From positions 1 to 14,792 of the forward strand of contig LKUH01000353.1 in NCBI GenBank assembly GCA_001412425.1: a DNA stretch of 14,792 bases. Direction: 5' to 3'. Under the pieces are notes generated by a model. The model did no database searches. It was not told the origin of the DNA and saw nothing but the letters and a program-made list of their open reading frames with translations. Made by a program: the position numbers and the translations under genes. Of the stretch, positions 14,736-14,792 are shown piece after piece (the first letter of the stretch is position 1; the number at the start of each line of letters is the position of its first letter). This DNA is from Candidatus Cloacimonas sp. SDB. GTDB taxonomy: Bacteria; Cloacimonadota; Cloacimonadia; Cloacimonadales; TCS61.

Positions 14736-14792
14736 TTAAACGTACTGTTCATAAGGCATGAGCATTACCTCAGCGAGTTCCGGTTCGCTGTT
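14736..14792 (-). CDS. 3' end of an unidentified gene (partial)
   Basis: A minus-strand frame enters at the window edge and ends in TAA at 14736-14738. It encodes NSEPELAEVMLMPYEQYV. It is convergent with the nnr operon. The codons used (CCG, CTC, GAG, TAC, CAG) and base composition are more GC-rich than in the neighbouring genes. I do not recognise the sequence. A plus-strand frame (ATG at 14758) is also open to the edge, but it is short and has only AAGG one base before it, so the minus-strand reading is preferred with modest confidence. Confidence 0.35.
   Translation of the reverse strand, partial: NSEPELAEVMLMPYEQYV

Noticed and set aside
1..14792. CRISPR array, tRNA or rRNA gene
   Set aside because: No regularly spaced repeats of 20 bases or more, no tRNA-like cloverleaf and no rRNA motifs were seen on either strand.

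Overview
The window is an AT-rich, densely coded bacterial chromosome segment. The gene set (an anaerobe-type EtfB, Lgt, SLBB-repeat export proteins with a C-terminal helix, a split UvrC-like protein) suggests a Gram-negative anaerobe. A Cloacimonadota-like or other FCB-group bacterium fits best. This placement is inferred from protein style only and was not tested by a search. No tRNA, rRNA, CRISPR array or complete mobile element is visible.

Left half, minus strand, reading from about 8.54 kb down to 1: mfd (transcription-repair coupling factor); a gap of about 100 bp holding a 12-bp hairpin; then a tight run of an SLBB-repeat secreted protein, an extended-SDR nucleotide-sugar epimerase/dehydratase, a DegT-family aminotransferase, etfB, lgt, and the first 19 codons of a gene for a membrane or secreted protein. 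Gaps within this run are 8-11 bp or overlaps, and ribosome sites overlap upstream stop codons, so it is probably one operon. The SLBB, SDR and aminotransferase genes form a small surface-polysaccharide module. EtfB and Lgt appear to share the transcript without a shared pathway.

Right half, plus strand, 8.70-14.52 kb: six genes with no intergenic space, with overlaps of 8, 11, 4 and 35 bp and one abutment. They encode a UvrC N-terminal-half-like protein (GIY-YIG, Cys cluster, UVR-like segment, no RNase H-like or HhH domain), a single-domain response regulator, a signal-peptide and membrane-anchored HExxH peptidase of the MA-like type, MazG, a membrane sensor histidine kinase, and a bifunctional NAD(P)HX epimerase/dehydratase. 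The likely promoter lies in the 159-bp divergent region shared with mfd. The operon combines DNA-damage, nucleotide-pool and cofactor-repair functions with a complete two-component pair. This is the most interesting feature of the window.

Right edge, 14.52-14.79 kb: non-coding DNA with several inverted repeats, a more GC-rich block carrying three copies of GTCACT in mixed orientation, and the last 18 codons of an unidentified minus-strand gene.

Several start codons were set from ribosome sites rather than the longest reading frame: etfB at 1629, mfd at 8543 and the peptidase at 10079.
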